This document shows positions 10,525 to 18,875 of a DNA stretch of 64,000 nucleotides, in pieces. The notes below the pieces were generated by a model, which worked only from the letters and a program-made list of their open reading frames with translations, had not been told where the DNA came from and did not search any database. The number at the start of each line of letters is the position of its first letter. The first letter of the stretch is position 1. Source of the DNA: Hymenobacter cellulosivorans (GTDB lineage: Bacteria; Bacteroidota; Bacteroidia; Cytophagales; Hymenobacteraceae); assembly GCF_022919135.1 (NCBI RefSeq), contig NZ_CP095049.1:3724501-3788500 (forward strand), written 5' to 3'. Position numbers and translations under genes: made by a program.

Positions 10525-13452
10525 ATGCGCCTCACGCTCCACTATGATGAACGGGCTCAGCGCCCGATCTGTGCGGCTTTCCTGCGCGGCTCCGAGCCGG
10601 CTGCCTGGCTGCGTGAGCTGGGTCGTTGGGGAGTAGCCGCCGCCCAGCTGCGCTGCTATCTGGTGCCCGAGTCTATTCACCATCCGCAGCCGGCCGGACT
10701 CTTGGTAGTGGCCGCCGAGGACGTTGCGCTGCCCGCCGATGTGCTCGAACCCTACGGCGTGGTGGCTGGGCGCCTGTACGTGCCCACCCATGCCCGGCTG
10801 TGGCCGGCCACCACGCCCCAGGAGCTAGGCGCGGCCCTGCTCTGGCCCCGGCAGCTGCTGCATCCCAGCATTGGCCTGGTAGGCTTTGCCGACACCGACG
10901 AGCTGGACCTGGCTACGCTGCTCGACTGCGGTCCGCCCCGGCCCACCGACTGGGGCATGGCCCTGGCCGTGGAGCCGCCGAAGCCCCGCCTGCACCAGGT
11001 GCGGGTGCTGGCGCCCACGGCCGAGCAAGTAGTGCAGGCCATCCAGCAGGAAGTAGGCACTGTGCCCCTGGAACAGCTGCCCGGCCCGGCGCCAGCCGGT
11101 GCTGTGCGGCGCTTGCTCGACAGTGCGCAGCGCCGGCTGCTCACCGGGCTGCTGAGCATTGTGCAGGTGCTGCGCGGTTTTTTTGGCGCCCGGCCGTTTC
11201 GGGTGCTGGGTGGAGTTGCCGCGGTAGCAATAGGAGTGGGGCTGTTGCTGGTTCTAGTGAAATTTCTATTCAGTGAGGGTGGACAAGCCATGGGCCTGGT
11301 GTTCATGGTGCTGTGTATGGTGCTGGCCCGTATCATTCAGCATTTTTCCGACCGCGCCGATTCGGGCACCACGTACCAGCCAGTGCGGCCGGGCAGGGGC
11401 TCCGGTACGGGGTCCGCCGGAGGCTCCGGGGCTGGCTTTGGAGTGTTGCAAAAGCTGGAGCAGTGGCTGGGCGGCAACCTGAAAGACCTGGAGCAGAAGC
11501 GCAACAATGAGATTGAGCGCCTGCTGCGCCTCTTTGGCGAAAACCCGGAAGAAGCCCTGCGCTATGCCATTCCCTTGGGCAGCCCCTACGCCGACCGGGG
11601 TATCGCCCCGCCGTCGGCCCGCCTGGGCCCACGCTCTACCAACTTCAGCCTGAATAACCTGGGCGGGGGGCGGGGCGTCGACAGCTGGAACCTGAACGAC
11701 TACCGCTTCGATTTGCAGCAGCGCTATGAGGCCGCGGCGCGACAGGAAGCGCAGGCGGGACGCTACCAGAAAGCGGCGTATATCCACGCGCATTTGCTGG
11801 GCAACTTTCTGGCTGCGGCCCAGGCCCTGGAGCAGGGGGGCTTGTACCGGGAAGCGGCGGCGCTGTACAAAGACCACCTCAAAAACCTGCCCGCGGCGGC
11901 CCAGTGCCTCGAAAACGGCGGTCTGCTGCTCGAAGCCGTGGCGCTCTACGACGAGTTGCAGCAGCACGAAAAAGCCGGCGACTTGTACCAGCAGCTGGAC
12001 CAACCTGAACTAGCCGCCCGCCACTACGAGCGGAGCGTAGAAGTGCAACTCGGCAACCAGGACCACCTCGACGCGGCCCGGATTCTCAACGACAAATTAG
12101 GGTACACTGCGCTGGCGCAGAAAATCCTGCTTGATGGCTGGGCTGACTCCCGACAGGCGGAAAACTGTCTGAAGCAGTATTTCACCCTGGCTGCGGCAGA
12201 ATCGGAGCCTGATCTATGTTCCCAGGTAAACTTTGTCTACCAGCGGCATACGCCCGCTAAGCGGCGTGTGGCTCTGCTCCAGGTGCTGGCCGCCGTCAAT
12301 GAGCAGCACCCCAATGCGGAACTGCTGGCTACGTCCCGGGACGTGGCCTACGAAGTGGTGAGTGCTGAAGCCGCGGCCGGCAATACCGCCCCGCTGGCTT
12401 TGCTGCGCCATTTCCTGCCCACCGACCGTCTGCTGGCCGCCGATGTGAGCCGCTACGCCACGGGCCGGCAAAAGCACCTGCGCGACGCACTCCCGACCTC
12501 TCCGGCCAGCTTTCAGCTGGACGCCACCATTACCTGGCTCACGGCCACCAGCCACGGTATGCAGTGGGTGGTCATCGGCCAGCGCGGCAACCAGCTTCAT
12601 CTGGCCCGCTGCAACTGGTACGGCAACGTGGAATACTACTCCTGGCCCAGCCCCATTGACCCCGGCCTGCGCGTGGTGCTGGTGGCGGATGAGCGGTACA
12701 GTACCCGCATTCTGGTGCGCCCATCCCGCGGGGTAATCCTGGATACCAAGGTGTTGTCCAAAAACAAGTACTTTGCTCAAAGCCTGACTGTGGAGTGCCC
12801 GCCCTGGCTGCCCGAATGGCCCACCCGACTAGCACTGTTGCCTAATGGCAACATTATTACCATGAGTTTGCAGGAAGGCGGTAAGGTGCAGGCATTGACC
12901 AGCACGAGCCCGTTTCCCAAAGCTCAAACCTACGACCTGACGGAAATAGCGCCCTCATTCGTGGCCGTGGAGCGGGGGTGGCCCTGCGAGTTGTTTGAGG
13001 AGGCCGGCCGGTATTATTCCTACTGGAATCAGTGGCTGGTCATTCTGGAAGAACTGGGCCCTTATCTGGCCTACGAACTCAGTAGCGTTGTGGTGCAGCT
13101 GGCTCGTTCGCCCTACTCGGCCCGGCTGCAGGTGGCAATATCCACGCAACATGGACTCCGGATCTGGAACCCCCTCGCGCCCGGGGAACCCTACGACCAG
13201 GAGCCTGACCCGGAACTGGAAACCACCTGTGCCGCCAACATGGACCTGCGCTTCGTGGGCCCCGAGCACGTGGCGGTAGTTGATGAGCAGGCGGCGGAGC
13301 TCTACCACTTAGTCCCCGAAGGCCCGCGTCTGGTGCGCAGCTTCGAAAGCACGGGGGGCTTCCTGGCCGCCCTGCCCACGGCCGACCGTAAGCAGTTTGC
13401 CTTGCTCGAAGAGTCGGGCAAAGTCACGCTGTACCCATTAGGCGAGGGATAA
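10525..13452 (+). CDS. Membrane-anchored TPR and propeller-like protein of ternary system
   Basis: A 975-residue protein, the last gene of the operon, starting 3 bp after the vWA stop. Residues 1-180 form a variable N-terminal domain (probably another bpX domain). Two hydrophobic segments, about 226-247 and 255-271, should be membrane helices joined by a very short turn, so both ends lie on the same side, presumably the cytoplasm. A Gly/Ser-rich linker follows (about 289-304). Residues 395-550 are TPR-like (repeating A/Y/L/G spacing, for example AGRYQKAAYIHAHLLG and GGLYREAAALYKDH). The C-terminus (about 670-975) is beta-rich and propeller-like. It would tether the MoxR-vWA complex to the membrane. 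Function is inferred only from architecture and neighbours. Confidence 0.82.
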   Translation: MRLTLHYDERAQRPICAAFLRGSEPAAWLRELGRWGVAAAQLRCYLVPESIHHPQPAGLLVVAAEDVALPADVLEPYGVVAGRLYVPTHARLWPATTPQELGAALLWPRQLLHPSIGLVGFADTDELDLATLLDCGPPRPTDWGMALAVEPPKPRLHQVRVLAPTAEQVVQAIQQEVGTVPLEQLPGPAPAGAVRRLLDSAQRRLLTGLLSIVQVLRGFFGARPFRVLGGVAAVAIGVGLLLVLVKFLFSEGGQAMGLVFMVLCMVLARIIQHFSDRADSGTTYQPVRPGRGSGTGSAGGSGAGFGVLQKLEQWLGGNLKDLEQKRNNEIERLLRLFGENPEEALRYAIPLGSPYADRGIAPPSARLGPRSTNFSLNNLGGGRGVDSWNLNDYRFDLQQRYEAAARQEAQAGRYQKAAYIHAHLLGNFLAAAQALEQGGLYREAAALYKDHLKNLPAAAQCLENGGLLLEAVALYDELQQHEKAGDLYQQLDQPELAARHYERSVEVQLGNQDHLDAARILNDKLGYTALAQKILLDGWADSRQAENCLKQYFTLAAAESEPDLCSQVNFVYQRHTPAKRRVALLQVLAAVNEQHPNAELLATSRDVAYEVVSAEAAAGNTAPLALLRHFLPTDRLLAADVSRYATGRQKHLRDALPTSPASFQLDATITWLTATSHGMQWVVIGQRGNQLHLARCNWYGNVEYYSWPSPIDPGLRVVLVADERYSTRILVRPSRGVILDTKVLSKNKYFAQSLTVECPPWLPEWPTRLALLPNGNIITMSLQEGGKVQALTSTSPFPKAQTYDLTEIAPSFVAVERGWPCELFEEAGRYYSYWNQWLVILEELGPYLAYELSSVVVQLARSPYSARLQVAISTQHGLRIWNPLAPGEPYDQEPDPELETTCAANMDLRFVGPEHVAVVDEQAAELYHLVPEGPRLVRSFESTGGFLAALPTADRKQFALLEESGKVTLYPLGEG

Positions 13453-13466
13453 GCCCTAACGCGAAA

Positions 13467-13531
13467 TTCCCCGGCGTGGAGTTGTTCGGGCCAGTTCAAC
13501 GGCTGCCGGGCTATGACTTCAGGCCGGGGAA
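13467..13531. repeat. Inverted repeat between the ternary operon and the GH2 gene
   Basis: TTCCCCGGC (13467-13475) and GCCGGGGAA (13523-13531) are perfect complements separated by 47 bases. They lie between two converging genes. There is no T run, so calling it a terminator would be weak. Confidence 0.5.
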
Positions 13532-13552
13532 CTCTGGGTTACTGGTAACGCT

Positions 13553-16447
13553 CTAAAACAAGTCGTCCTTGACTGGAGCCGTGTAGGGCTGGGGCTTGGC
13601 CGTGGTTTGCTGCAAACCGAAGTAGAAGTACAACGTGCGCTTGGTGCTGCCGCTGAGGTGGTTTAGCTCGCTCTGGGGGCCCAGGTTTTTGGTGTTGGCG
13701 TCAATGTTCAAAGCCAGCTTGGTGCCCAGGGGCGGAATGGCATCCAGGAAAGACAGGTTGCCCAGGGGCAGGCCCGGGGAGGGCTTCACGCCCGACAGGC
13801 CGTAGAAGTCGAACAGGCGGACGTAGAGGCCCTTATTGGGGGAGGCTACGAGGAATTTGCCTTCCACGGTGTTCATCTCCAGCCAGGCAATGTCGGCAAA
13901 GTAGCCCTTGAATTCGGGGTAAATCCAGGGGGCGGCCCCGGTCTGGGTGTTGTTGTAGGCATTTTCCCAGACGTTGTTCCCCACGCCCTGCAGGCGGTTT
14001 TTCCAGACCCGGTAGGGGCCTTTACCCAGCCACTTGGCACCTAGCACGTAGTTTTCGGGGTAGGTAAAGCTCAGCCCGCTGAAGGCATAGTCGCCAGTGG
14101 GCAGGGTGTATTCGTAGTCCATTTGGAGCCAGCCCGAGCCGTGCATCTTATAGCGCACGGCCTTCAGGTCGCCGCTGTAGGTCACGTCTACTACTTCGCC
14201 GTCGGCCTCGGGGCGGTGGGTCAGGCCGGTAAAGGTGGCCGTGCCGCTGACCAGTACCGGACCATTGGCGAAGGAAAGCTTGTCGCCATTGTTGCCCTTC
14301 ACGCCGGTGATTTTGCCGTTCGTTTTGTTGAAAGTAACAGTAATGTTGCTGGCCTTCAGGGTTAGCAACGAATCGGCGTCGGTTACTTCCACCGGGCTTT
14401 TCTGGGCCGTGGTCAAGGCCACCACCCCGTCGAGCACTTTCGGGTTGCCGCCCGTTTTCCAGGTCCACTTATAGACCAGGTTTTTCTGCGGGTCGAAAGC
14501 CGAGAGAACCAGCGCGTCGTAGCTCTGCCAGCCCTTGGGCAAATTCAACTTGAGCTTGCCCTTGGCCAGGGGCTTGGCCTCGGGGCTTTTAATCCGACTT
14601 TTCTTGCCCGGAATGGAGCCGGCAAACGGGTCGGTGGGCTTGCGGTAGTTGACCAGCTCCCACTGGAAAAAGCACTGCTGTAGGTTGTTGAAATGGTAGC
14701 GGTTCTCGACTTCTACCGTGCCGTTGAACTTGCTTGGTAGCTCTTTAAGGTCAATTTTGATGGGGGAGAAAATTTCGCGGATGGCGTAGAAGCTGCCTTC
14801 CTTTTCGCGGTGGGGCCCCACCACGCCGTCGGGCGCGTTAACCCCGTTCACGTCGATGATATTGCGCTGGTCGGTGCGCACGATGCCTTCATCCACTAGG
14901 GCCCACAGAAAGCCCCCGCCCGAGCGCTGCGACTTCCAGTGCAGCTCCCAGAAGTCGGAGAGGCCCACGGCCCCGCCGCCGTCGTCCTGACAGTGCAGGA
15001 ATTCGGTGGGCATGTAGATAAGCGAGTCGGAGAGGATTTTCTGGGTGCTGTAGTAGTTCTCGTAGTGGTTGCAGTCGATGCCGCTGTGCTGGTTGCCGGG
15101 GCGGTGGTGGGCGTGAATGACGGGCCGGCGGGAGAAGTCAAATTGGGCGTAGTTGTCGTCGAGCTCTTTGTTGGTGCCGCCCTCGTTGCCGTTGCTCCAG
15201 AAGATGATGCTCGGGTGGTTGGCGTCGCGAATCACCATTTCCTTGACCAGCTTTTCGCCGGCCCTGGTGCTGTAGGCCTTTTGCCAGCCGGCCAGCTCGT
15301 CGAGCACGTAAAGGCCCAGCGAGTCGCAGAGGTCCAGAAACTTCACGTCGGGCGGGTAGTGCGACATGCGCACGGCATTCATGTTCATTTCCTTCAGCAG
15401 GCGCACGTCGGAGAGCTGGATGGAGTCGTTGAGGGTGCGGCCGGTTTCGGGCCACCAGCTGTGGCGGTTGATGCCCTTCATCTTGACCTGGGTGCCGTTG
15501 ACGTAAATTCCCTGCCCGCGCCGCACCTCGATGGTGCGAAACCCGAACTTGTCGGTGGTCTGGTAGAGCGTATTCGCGTCCTGCTTCAAACTCGTGCGCA
15601 CCCGGTACAGATTCGGAGTTTCCGAGGTCCAGAGCCGGGGCTTGCTCACGGAAGTGCGCAGCGTCACAACGGTATCTTTGGGATTCAGGGCCGCGCTGGC
15701 CGTGCCGACGACCTGGCCCGTAGCGTCCAGAATGTCGGCCTGGACCTGGGTTCCGGCCGGAGCATTGCGCACGAAGACCTGCATGCCAAACGAGCCGTTG
15801 GCCTTGGCGTCGATGGAAGTATGGGAGATGAACTGCCGGGGGTAGGCTTCAATATACACCGGCCGAAAAATGCCCCCGAACACCCAGTAGTCGGCCAGGC
15901 GCTCGGCGTTGTTGACGGACTGCTCGGCCGACATCTTACTCACTGTGACCTCCAGCAAATTACTCTGGCCCGCGGGCTTGAGCTTGTCGGTAATGTCGTA
16001 CTTGAATTCGTAGAACGCGCCCTGGTGAATCGGGCCGGCACTCTGCCCGTTGACGCGTACCTCGGTATCGGTCATCGAGCCTTCGAAGACGATGAATACC
16101 TGCTTATTCTGCCAGCCAGCGGGCACGGTGAACTGGTGCTTGTATTGGCCCTGCTCGTCGGCGAAGCGGAAGTTCTTGCCGTAGGTTTTGTAATCACGGC
16201 CGTAGTTGTAGCTGCCGAAACCTTGCTGCTCCCAGCAGGACGGTACCGCAATTTTGGTCCAGAATCCGCTTTTTCGCCCCCCGGTGCAGTAAAAATCCCA
16301 TTGCACAGTCGGCTTGTTGTCGCGCCCTGACAAGTACTGCACCTGCTTGTGCGGGCCGGTCTGGGCGGCGGCCGGCAAGGTGCTAAGCAGCGCCGCGCCA
16401 ACCAGCAGGCAGCGGGCAAGCTTACGGAAAGTAGTAGAAAGGCCCAT
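13553..16447 (-). CDS. Glycoside hydrolase family 2 enzyme, probable beta-galactosidase
   Basis: A 964-residue secreted enzyme; the ATG at 16447 places a good signal peptide (LARCLLVGAALLSTLPAAAQ) at the N-terminus, so the longer frame from 16498 is not used. GH2 order is visible: sugar-binding jelly roll (YWVFGGIFRPVYIE), immunoglobulin-like domain, then the TIM barrel beginning at KMKGINRHSWWPETG. The acid/base is Glu422 in FWSNGNEGG, and the probable nucleophile is Glu482 in MPTEFLHC. The C-terminal part is a long beta-rich extension. GH2 members in rhamnogalacturonan-I loci usually remove beta-galactose, or sometimes other beta-linked side chains. It heads the distal end of a minus-strand cluster with two GH43-like genes and a CE12 esterase. 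Exact specificity cannot be read from the sequence. Confidence 0.88.
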   Translation of the reverse strand: MGLSTTFRKLARCLLVGAALLSTLPAAAQTGPHKQVQYLSGRDNKPTVQWDFYCTGGRKSGFWTKIAVPSCWEQQGFGSYNYGRDYKTYGKNFRFADEQGQYKHQFTVPAGWQNKQVFIVFEGSMTDTEVRVNGQSAGPIHQGAFYEFKYDITDKLKPAGQSNLLEVTVSKMSAEQSVNNAERLADYWVFGGIFRPVYIEAYPRQFISHTSIDAKANGSFGMQVFVRNAPAGTQVQADILDATGQVVGTASAALNPKDTVVTLRTSVSKPRLWTSETPNLYRVRTSLKQDANTLYQTTDKFGFRTIEVRRGQGIYVNGTQVKMKGINRHSWWPETGRTLNDSIQLSDVRLLKEMNMNAVRMSHYPPDVKFLDLCDSLGLYVLDELAGWQKAYSTRAGEKLVKEMVIRDANHPSIIFWSNGNEGGTNKELDDNYAQFDFSRRPVIHAHHRPGNQHSGIDCNHYENYYSTQKILSDSLIYMPTEFLHCQDDGGGAVGLSDFWELHWKSQRSGGGFLWALVDEGIVRTDQRNIIDVNGVNAPDGVVGPHREKEGSFYAIREIFSPIKIDLKELPSKFNGTVEVENRYHFNNLQQCFFQWELVNYRKPTDPFAGSIPGKKSRIKSPEAKPLAKGKLKLNLPKGWQSYDALVLSAFDPQKNLVYKWTWKTGGNPKVLDGVVALTTAQKSPVEVTDADSLLTLKASNITVTFNKTNGKITGVKGNNGDKLSFANGPVLVSGTATFTGLTHRPEADGEVVDVTYSGDLKAVRYKMHGSGWLQMDYEYTLPTGDYAFSGLSFTYPENYVLGAKWLGKGPYRVWKNRLQGVGNNVWENAYNNTQTGAAPWIYPEFKGYFADIAWLEMNTVEGKFLVASPNKGLYVRLFDFYGLSGVKPSPGLPLGNLSFLDAIPPLGTKLALNIDANTKNLGPQSELNHLSGSTKRTLYFYFGLQQTTAKPQPYTAPVKDDLF

Positions 16448-16551
16448 AAGGGAAGAGAAAAGTGGGAAGGGTTCGGAGAAGGGCAGCCGGGCTACCAAAC
16501 GCTAACCTAGCGCAACGCCGGTTGCGGAGCGTCCTGTAGTTTCCTGTCTTT

Positions 16552-16627
16552 TTAGTTGTCCGTTGTCCGTTGCCAGGTCGTGCTGCTGTCTGCTCCCAAC
16601 AACGGACAACGAGCAACGAACAACTAA
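16552..16627. repeat. Intergenic imperfect palindrome, GTTGTC type
   Basis: Left arm 16552-16572 (TTAGTTGT then CGTTGTCCGTTG) pairs with the right arm 16600-16627, which reads back as CAACGGACAACG then ACAACTAA. The right arm overlaps the GH43 stop codon. A related hairpin with the same TTAGTTG outer ends and GTTGTC core lies at 50470-50542. Confidence 0.7.
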
Positions 16628-17592
16628 TTCACCTTCAGCAGCACCTGCAATTCCTTTTCCGAAATGGGCAGGATGGTGCCGTGGCGCAGGCCGGCCGGCA
16701 GCTGGATCTGGTCCGAGACGTCGGTCCAGGTTTTCAGGTCCCGGGAGCGGACGGCCCCGTAGCGGTGCAGGCGGTACTTATCGAAGTACACCAGCCAGTC
16801 CTGGCCCAGGCGCACGGCCGTGGGGCCTTCGGCCCAGTAGTCGCCGGTGATGGGGGCAGAAAGCTGCTCGTAGGGCCCGGTCAGGAGCTTGGCGTAAGCC
16901 AGGCGCAGGTTTTTCTGCGGTTTGGGCTCCACGGTTTCGTCTTTGAGGAACATCACGTAACCCTTCTTATAGGGCTGGATGCTGGCATCAATGACGTTGA
17001 AGCCAGGCTCGTAGAGCAGGCGGGCCGGGGCGTAGGTTTTGAAATCCTGAGTGGTGGTATAGTAGATGCGGTGGTTGTAGCTGCTCTCGCCCTGGGCCTG
17101 GGTTTCGGGAAAGCGTCCGGTGATGGTGCTAGCCCAATAGATGACGTACTGCCTGGTTTGGGGGTCGTAGTTGATTTCCGGGGCCCAGCAGTTGCGCGCC
17201 CCGGCCTCGGGCTGCATCACGGGCACAAACTGCTGCTCCGACCAGTGTACCAAATCCGGCGAGGAGGCGTAGCCGATGCCTTTGTCGTTCCAGCTCACGG
17301 TCCAGACCATGTGAAACCGGCCGTCGGGGCCGCGCAGAATGCAGGGGTCGCGCATGAGGCGGTCGTGGGCCACGGCGGGCTTGAGGAAGGAGCTGTCGTT
17401 TTTCAGGGCCTTCCAGTGGTAGCCGTCGCGGCTGTAGGCCAGGTGCAGACCATCCTTGCTGTTGCCTTTGAAGTAGGCAAATACCAGCGCCTGGCCTTGG
17501 GGTACTTGCTGGGTGTGGGCCGTCGGAGCGGTCAGGAGGCAAGTAACGGCTAGAACAGCTGTAACAACCAACGTTTTGAGTGGGAGCGGCAT
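16624..17592 (-). CDS. Secreted GH43-family glycosidase
   Basis: A 322-residue protein with signal peptide (VVTAVLAVTCLLTAPTAHTQ) and a five-bladed GH43-type propeller. Candidate catalytic and supporting acidic residues: Asp82 in MRDPCIL, Glu139 in WAPEI, Asp202 in NVIDASI and Glu255 in YWAEGPTAV. The pattern of short blade repeats such as IGYASSPDLVHW and LAYSRDGYHW is typical of clans working on arabinan or galactan. Predicted role: exo-acting removal of arabinose or galactose from pectin side chains, in the periplasm or at the cell surface. It lies 103 bp downstream of a second GH43-like gene on the same strand. Substrate assignment is by context. Confidence 0.87.
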   Translation of the reverse strand: MPLPLKTLVVTAVLAVTCLLTAPTAHTQQVPQGQALVFAYFKGNSKDGLHLAYSRDGYHWKALKNDSSFLKPAVAHDRLMRDPCILRGPDGRFHMVWTVSWNDKGIGYASSPDLVHWSEQQFVPVMQPEAGARNCWAPEINYDPQTRQYVIYWASTITGRFPETQAQGESSYNHRIYYTTTQDFKTYAPARLLYEPGFNVIDASIQPYKKGYVMFLKDETVEPKPQKNLRLAYAKLLTGPYEQLSAPITGDYWAEGPTAVRLGQDWLVYFDKYRLHRYGAVRSRDLKTWTDVSDQIQLPAGLRHGTILPISEKELQVLLKVN

Positions 17593-17637
17593 TATGGCTC
17601 GTTATGAGGAAGAAAGGAGTTTGGCGGCGTAATGTCA

Positions 17638-17676
17638 GCGCACAAGATGTCTCGCCTGGCTCGACATGACGGACGT
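17638..17676. repeat. Short intergenic repeat of the GTCATGTCGAGC type
   Basis: Read on the minus strand it contains GTCATGTCGAGC, a spacer and GCGAGACAT, forming an imperfect hairpin. Similar elements lie at 26098-26251 and 47628-47654 in this window, so this is a dispersed family rather than a unique site. Confidence 0.55.
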
Positions 17677-17695
17677 ATTGAACAGCTGTTGTGGC

Positions 17696-18721
17696 TCACT
17701 TCTTCCGGTTCCGCTTGCTGCCCGCGTCTAGGTCCACAAAGGTGGGCTCGTCGCGGTTGCAGGTGAGTTTGCCGTCGGCGTAATGCAGCTCCACCACCTG
17801 AATCAGGCTGCGTTTGGCGGCAATGCTGCTGGCGGCCGACGGTGTGCCCTGGGTGCGGCCGGGGTGGGTAAAATAGAACAGGTAGGCCCGGCCGCCGCGC
17901 ACCACCACGTCGCAGTGGCCGCCGATGGCCTGGTCCTCGGGGCCCTGGCCGGGCTTTTCCAGCAGCCGCTCGGGCTGGGCCGTCCAGGTCTTGAGGTCGG
18001 GGGAGCGGTACACGGCCAGGCCCTGCCACTTGTCGAGTAGCATCCAGTACTGGTTGTGCCAGCGGAACACTTTCGGGCCTTCGCCGCGCTCGGCCAGGGC
18101 TTTGCCGTGGTCCTGCCAGTGGGTGAGGTCGGGGCTGTCGGCGTAGTAGATGCTCTTGCCGTCCCGCTCGTTGTTGTACCACAGGCGCCAGGTACCGTCG
18201 GGCAATTGCAGCACGCTGGCGTCGATAACCTTATCCGTAGCCAGGGCCAGTGCCGACTCATACTTCCAGTTTAGCAAGTCCGGGCTGGTCAGGTGCAGGA
18301 TGCTGCGGGGGTGGTTCCAGTCGGTAAACACGCCCGGCACGTAGGTCAGAAACATGTGGTACACGCCCTTGCTTTCCACCACGTCCGGGGCCCAGTGGGT
18401 GTAGAGCGGGGTGGGACGGTAGCCAATATTGGCCGTATCGCGGTAGCGCCAGGTGGCCCCACCGTCCCCGGATTCGGCAATGCCGATGCGGGTGCCGTGC
18501 ACCCAGGTGACGCCCCGGGCGGTAGTATCGGTGGCGCGGCGGTTGGTGTAAAACATCCACCATTTCTGCTCCTGCTTGTTCCAGATAACGACCGGGTCGG
18601 CGGCCCCGTCGTACACCGGGTCCCGGAACAGGGGCTTGGGCGCGAGCTTGCCGGCCGGCTGGGTTTGGGCTGGGGTGTAAACAGAGGGCAGTAGCAGGAA
18701 TAAAAACAGGAGATATTTCAT
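17696..18721 (-). CDS. Secreted GH43-like glycosidase (second copy type)
   Basis: A 341-residue protein with signal peptide (LLFLFLLLPSVYTPAQTQ) and a five-bladed propeller fold. Acidic positions expected in GH43-like enzymes are Asp38/Asp42 in YDGAADPVV, Asp113 in HWAPDV, Asp167 in VIDASV and Glu214 in GEGPKVF. Blades read ILHLTSPDLLNWKYES, IYYADSPDLTHW and LAVYRSPDLKTW. It is clearly divergent from the GH43 gene just downstream, so it probably cuts a different linkage. The C-terminus is very basic (SKRNRKK). It is part of the minus-strand pectin cluster, 154 bp downstream of the CE12 gene. It could belong to a sister family of GH43 rather than GH43 itself. Confidence 0.82.
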   Translation of the reverse strand: MKYLLFLFLLLPSVYTPAQTQPAGKLAPKPLFRDPVYDGAADPVVIWNKQEQKWWMFYTNRRATDTTARGVTWVHGTRIGIAESGDGGATWRYRDTANIGYRPTPLYTHWAPDVVESKGVYHMFLTYVPGVFTDWNHPRSILHLTSPDLLNWKYESALALATDKVIDASVLQLPDGTWRLWYNNERDGKSIYYADSPDLTHWQDHGKALAERGEGPKVFRWHNQYWMLLDKWQGLAVYRSPDLKTWTAQPERLLEKPGQGPEDQAIGGHCDVVVRGGRAYLFYFTHPGRTQGTPSAASSIAAKRSLIQVVELHYADGKLTCNRDEPTFVDLDAGSKRNRKK

Positions 18722-18875
18722 ACTAGAAACTAATAAACGGTGTAGGGTTGAGGGTTCTGAAGTCGGTGGAATCCTACCCCGACCTGTAGGCTTCCGGATT
18801 TCGGCAACGATGCAACCCTACACTGCCGATGGAGCTAGTGGCAAGCCAGAAGGGCGCTTGAGCAGCCCAGCAGCC

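Noticed and set aside
13467..13531. Terminator between the ternary operon and the GH2 gene
   Set aside because: The 9-bp arms are 47 bases apart and no T run follows. Kept only as an inverted repeat.
14939..16330. Plus-strand frame of 463 codons opposite the GH2 gene
   Set aside because: It overlaps the GH2 enzyme with intact catalytic residues and shows Val/Gly/His-rich composition typical of antisense frames.
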